Positions 41,134-43,955 of a stretch of 43,955 nt of DNA are shown piece by piece. Position 1 is the first letter of the stretch; each line of letters begins with the position of its first letter. This stretch comes from Bacillus safensis FO-36b (lineage in GTDB: Bacteria > Bacillota > Bacilli > Bacillales > Bacillaceae), in assembly GCF_000691165.1 (NCBI RefSeq), contig NZ_ASJD01000014.1, positions 1 to 43,955 of the forward strand, read 5' to 3'. Made by a program: the position numbers and the translations under genes. A model generated the notes under the pieces. The model ran no database searches and had not been told where the DNA came from. It saw only the letters and a list, made by a program, of their open reading frames with translations.

Positions 41134-41754
41134 ATGGAAAAACAGAATGTTCAAGCAATTCGATTATCAATTGCAGACCCAACACCACTTGGTTTGTTTG
41201 GTTTAGCAATGGTGACGCTCGTTGCGTCCTCACAAAAACTAGGAATCACAGATGGCACTTCCCTTATTTTACCTTGGGCTATCTTCCTTGGAGGAATCGC
41301 GCAGCTGATCGCGTCCATACAAGATTCAAAGCATCATAATATTTTTGGAGCCACTGCTTTTGGCGCATTCGGTCTTTTCTGGATGGGCGTTGGAACAACT
41401 TGGCTCATTCAAGCCGGCGTTTTTGGGAAAACGCTTGCGGGAGCAGCAGATCCAAAACAGTTAGGTTTTGCGTTTATTGGTTATTTGATTTTCAGCTTGT
41501 TTATGACGATTGGTGCAATGGAAACACATAAAGTATTATTTTTGATTTTCGTCTTTATTGATTTCTTATTCATTGGTCTTTCCCTTAGCACTTTTGGTGT
41601 GATGTACGATGTGACTCATACCATGGCTGGTATTGCAGAATTGATTATTTCCCTGCTTTCATTTTATGGTTCTGCAGCTGTTGTCCTTAATACACATTTT
41701 GGCCGTATTGTTCTGCCAATCGGACAACCATTTCGCATTTTTACAAAAGCTTAA
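41134..41754 (+). CDS. GPR1/FUN34/YaaH-family acetate/succinate transporter
   Basis: A 206-aa membrane protein with six hydrophobic segments. The family motif (A/G)NPxPLGLxxF appears as ADPTPLGLFGLAM (residues about 15-27), and FGATAFGAFGLFWMGVG follows. The sequence begins with a short cytosolic piece. Such proteins (SatP in E. coli) exchange acetate or succinate with protons or form acetate channels. ATG 41134 follows TAGGAGG. It is monocistronic with its own promoter and terminator. Together with the acyl-CoA ligases and glycolate oxidase it fits a locus rich in small-acid metabolism, though co-regulation is not shown. Confidence 0.9.
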   Translation: MEKQNVQAIRLSIADPTPLGLFGLAMVTLVASSQKLGITDGTSLILPWAIFLGGIAQLIASIQDSKHHNIFGATAFGAFGLFWMGVGTTWLIQAGVFGKTLAGAADPKQLGFAFIGYLIFSLFMTIGAMETHKVLFLIFVFIDFLFIGLSLSTFGVMYDVTHTMAGIAELIISLLSFYGSAAVVLNTHFGRIVLPIGQPFRIFTKA

Positions 41755-41756
41755 AT

Positions 41757-41790
41757 AAAAAAGAACTGCTCTGTGCAGTTCTTTTTTTAT
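41757..41790. terminator. Bidirectional terminator between YaaH and LLM genes
   Basis: A 13-bp perfect stem: AAAAAAGAACTGC (41757-41769), loop TCTGT, GCAGTTCTTTTTT (41775-41787). Confidence 0.9.
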
Positions 41791-41792
41791 GT

Positions 41793-42812
41793 TTATTTTT
41801 CTTGTGCCTCTTGAAAGATCTCTCCGATGATTTCATACGAACGCATTCTTTCTTGATGATCGAACATATCAGAATTAATCATCACTTCATCTGCTTGTGT
41901 AGCTTCAATAAAGGCTTCTAATTCTATTTTTACTTTTTCTTTATCCCCAATGATAGTCGAGCTTAATTGTTCATCCACCATCGCCTTTTCATATGGACTC
42001 CAAAGACCGTCCATGCTGTCGACAGGCGCCTTCAGTTTTCCTGGTGTGTTGCGAATGAGACTTAAAAACCGCTGATAATGAGAGGTTGCCAAGTATTCAG
42101 CCCGTTCTGTTTCATCTGCAGCAAAAACCGTCACACCGACCATGGCATAAGGCTCTTTTAATACATCAGAAGGTCTAAAGGACTGTCTGTACAACTCTAA
42201 CGCAGGAATTGTATTTTTAGGTGAGAAATGTGCTGCAAAGGCAAATGGTAATCCAAGTTCTCCTGCAAGTCTGGCGCTAAAACCACTTGAACCAAGGAGC
42301 CAAATCGGAATGTCCAGACCTTCTCCTGGAACAGCTCTTACATGTTTTTTAACCTGACCGGTCGGCTTGAAATATTGACGAAGTTCTTCAAGCTGCTCTG
42401 GGAAATCTTCTCCGTTATGAAGATTACGTCTAAGCGCTCTTGCTGTTAACTGATCCGTCCCTGGTGCTCTGCCAAGACCTAAATCAATTCTCCCTGGATA
42501 CAATGTCTCAAGTGTGCCAAATTGTTCGGCAATGACAAGTGAAGAGTGGTTTGGCAGCATAATCCCGCCAGATCCTACTCGAATTTTTTCGGTTCCTCCC
42601 GCAATATATCCAATTAAAACAGACGTTGCAGAGCTCGCTACCCCTTCCATGTTATGGTGTTCTGCCAGCCAGTATCTATGATAGCCCCACTTCTCCGCCT
42701 TCTTTGCTAAATCCATACTACGATCAAAAGATTCTTTAATGGTACCTCCTTCTGTCACTGAGGATAAATTTAAAACGGAATAGGCTTTGCCTTGTAAAAC
42801 TGATTGACTCAT
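41793..42812 (-). CDS. Luciferase-like monooxygenase (LLM class, FMN-dependent)
   Basis: A 339-aa TIM-barrel flavin monooxygenase of the group often named MsnO8-like. Marks are the N-terminal [14 protein letters not shown], the [19 protein letters not shown] segment (about residues 55-75), [21 protein letters not shown] (quoted with neighbours) and [14 protein letters not shown]. It would use reduced flavin supplied by another enzyme. ATG 42812 is preferred with GGGGA 8 nt upstream; the frame is open through a TTG at 42836. It is monocistronic and convergent with the YaaH gene. The substrate cannot be read from sequence. Confidence 0.85.
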   Translation of the reverse strand: MSQSVLQGKAYSVLNLSSVTEGGTIKESFDRSMDLAKKAEKWGYHRYWLAEHHNMEGVASSATSVLIGYIAGGTEKIRVGSGGIMLPNHSSLVIAEQFGTLETLYPGRIDLGLGRAPGTDQLTARALRRNLHNGEDFPEQLEELRQYFKPTGQVKKHVRAVPGEGLDIPIWLLGSSGFSARLAGELGLPFAFAAHFSPKNTIPALELYRQSFRPSDVLKEPYAMVGVTVFAADETERAEYLATSHYQRFLSLIRNTPGKLKAPVDSMDGLWSPYEKAMVDEQLSSTIIGDKEKVKIELEAFIEATQADEVMINSDMFDHQERMRSYEIIGEIFQEAQEK

Positions 42813-42958
42813 AAATGATGTCCCCATTTCTGTCAAAAATCATACTATTTTATACTTTCAACACCATAACACAAATTCATGAAAGATTTAAATGATTTGA
42901 TTCGATGATTTTCGAAATGATGATTTCCTAGGTTTTACTTCCAATTTGAAAATTTGCA

Positions 42959-42967
42959 CATAGAATG
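42959..42967 (+). promoter_or_regulatory. Possible sigma-K -10 upstream of the collagen-like gene
   Basis: CATAGAATG fits the CATAnnnT core of sigma-K (late mother cell) -10 elements, 28 bp before the start. The AC dinucleotide expected at -35 is at 42937-42938, slightly too far. Offered only because exosporium/crust proteins are usually mother-cell expressed. Confidence 0.25.
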
Positions 42968-42982
42968 AAATATCAATTCTAG

Positions 42983-43955
<973 letters not shown>

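Overview
The window looks like a chromosomal segment of a spore-forming Bacillus, most likely of the Bacillus pumilus / safensis / altitudinis group. Many proteins resemble B. subtilis YngE-K, CysJI, GlcDF/YsfB, GerA-family germinant receptors and YngC, but the gene order differs from B. subtilis. Base composition is moderately AT-rich, ribosome binding sites are strong (AGGAGG-like), and TTG starts are common. This taxonomic call is inference from remembered family resemblance; no search was run. I saw no rRNA, tRNA, CRISPR array, insertion sequence or prophage genes.

Left part (1-12.6 kb): the 5' end of an LXG-domain toxin runs off the left edge (minus strand). Next come a divergent MarR regulator / DHA2-family efflux pump pair sharing a perfect 12-bp-arm dyad, and a minus-strand ketohexose PTS operon (PfkB kinase, EIIBC, EIIA, class II aldolase) preceded by an RpiR-type regulator. 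After these lie a phospholipase-D-type cardiolipin synthase, an operon of two YdcZ-family membrane proteins flanking a Crp/Fnr-type regulator, an aldehyde dehydrogenase and a small lipoprotein.

Middle part (12.8-31.3 kb): cysJI (assimilatory sulfite reductase) is followed, convergently, by an eight-gene minus-strand acyl-CoA operon (yngJ-yngI-yngHA-yngHB-yngG-yngF-yngE plus an acetoacetyl/acetyl-CoA-synthetase-like ligase). This operon could take a branched-chain acyl-CoA (isovaleryl-CoA from leucine) to acetyl-CoA and acetoacetate and then activate the acetoacetate. Upstream are a secreted YngK-type glycosidase-like protein paired with a HC(x)5R phosphatase, a divergent DeoR/IolR-like regulator, an unrecognised 192-aa protein and a CdaR-type regulator.

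Right part (31.4-44 kb): glcD-glcF (glycolate oxidase) is followed by a complete three-gene GerA-type germinant receptor operon with a plausible sigma-G promoter. Then comes a gene whose reading frame is broken by a 7-bp tandem duplication, then a small HTH protein, a DedA protein, a stand-alone HemD-like protein, a YaaH-family acetate/succinate transporter and a luciferase-like monooxygenase. At the right edge is the start of a large collagen-like (BclA-type) surface protein with two internal carbohydrate-binding-like modules and exact 108-bp tandem repeats.

Most of the window is ordinary Bacillus metabolism and sporulation. The two least expected features are the 7-bp-repeat frameshift gene (37918-38851) and the collagen-like protein (42995 to the edge).
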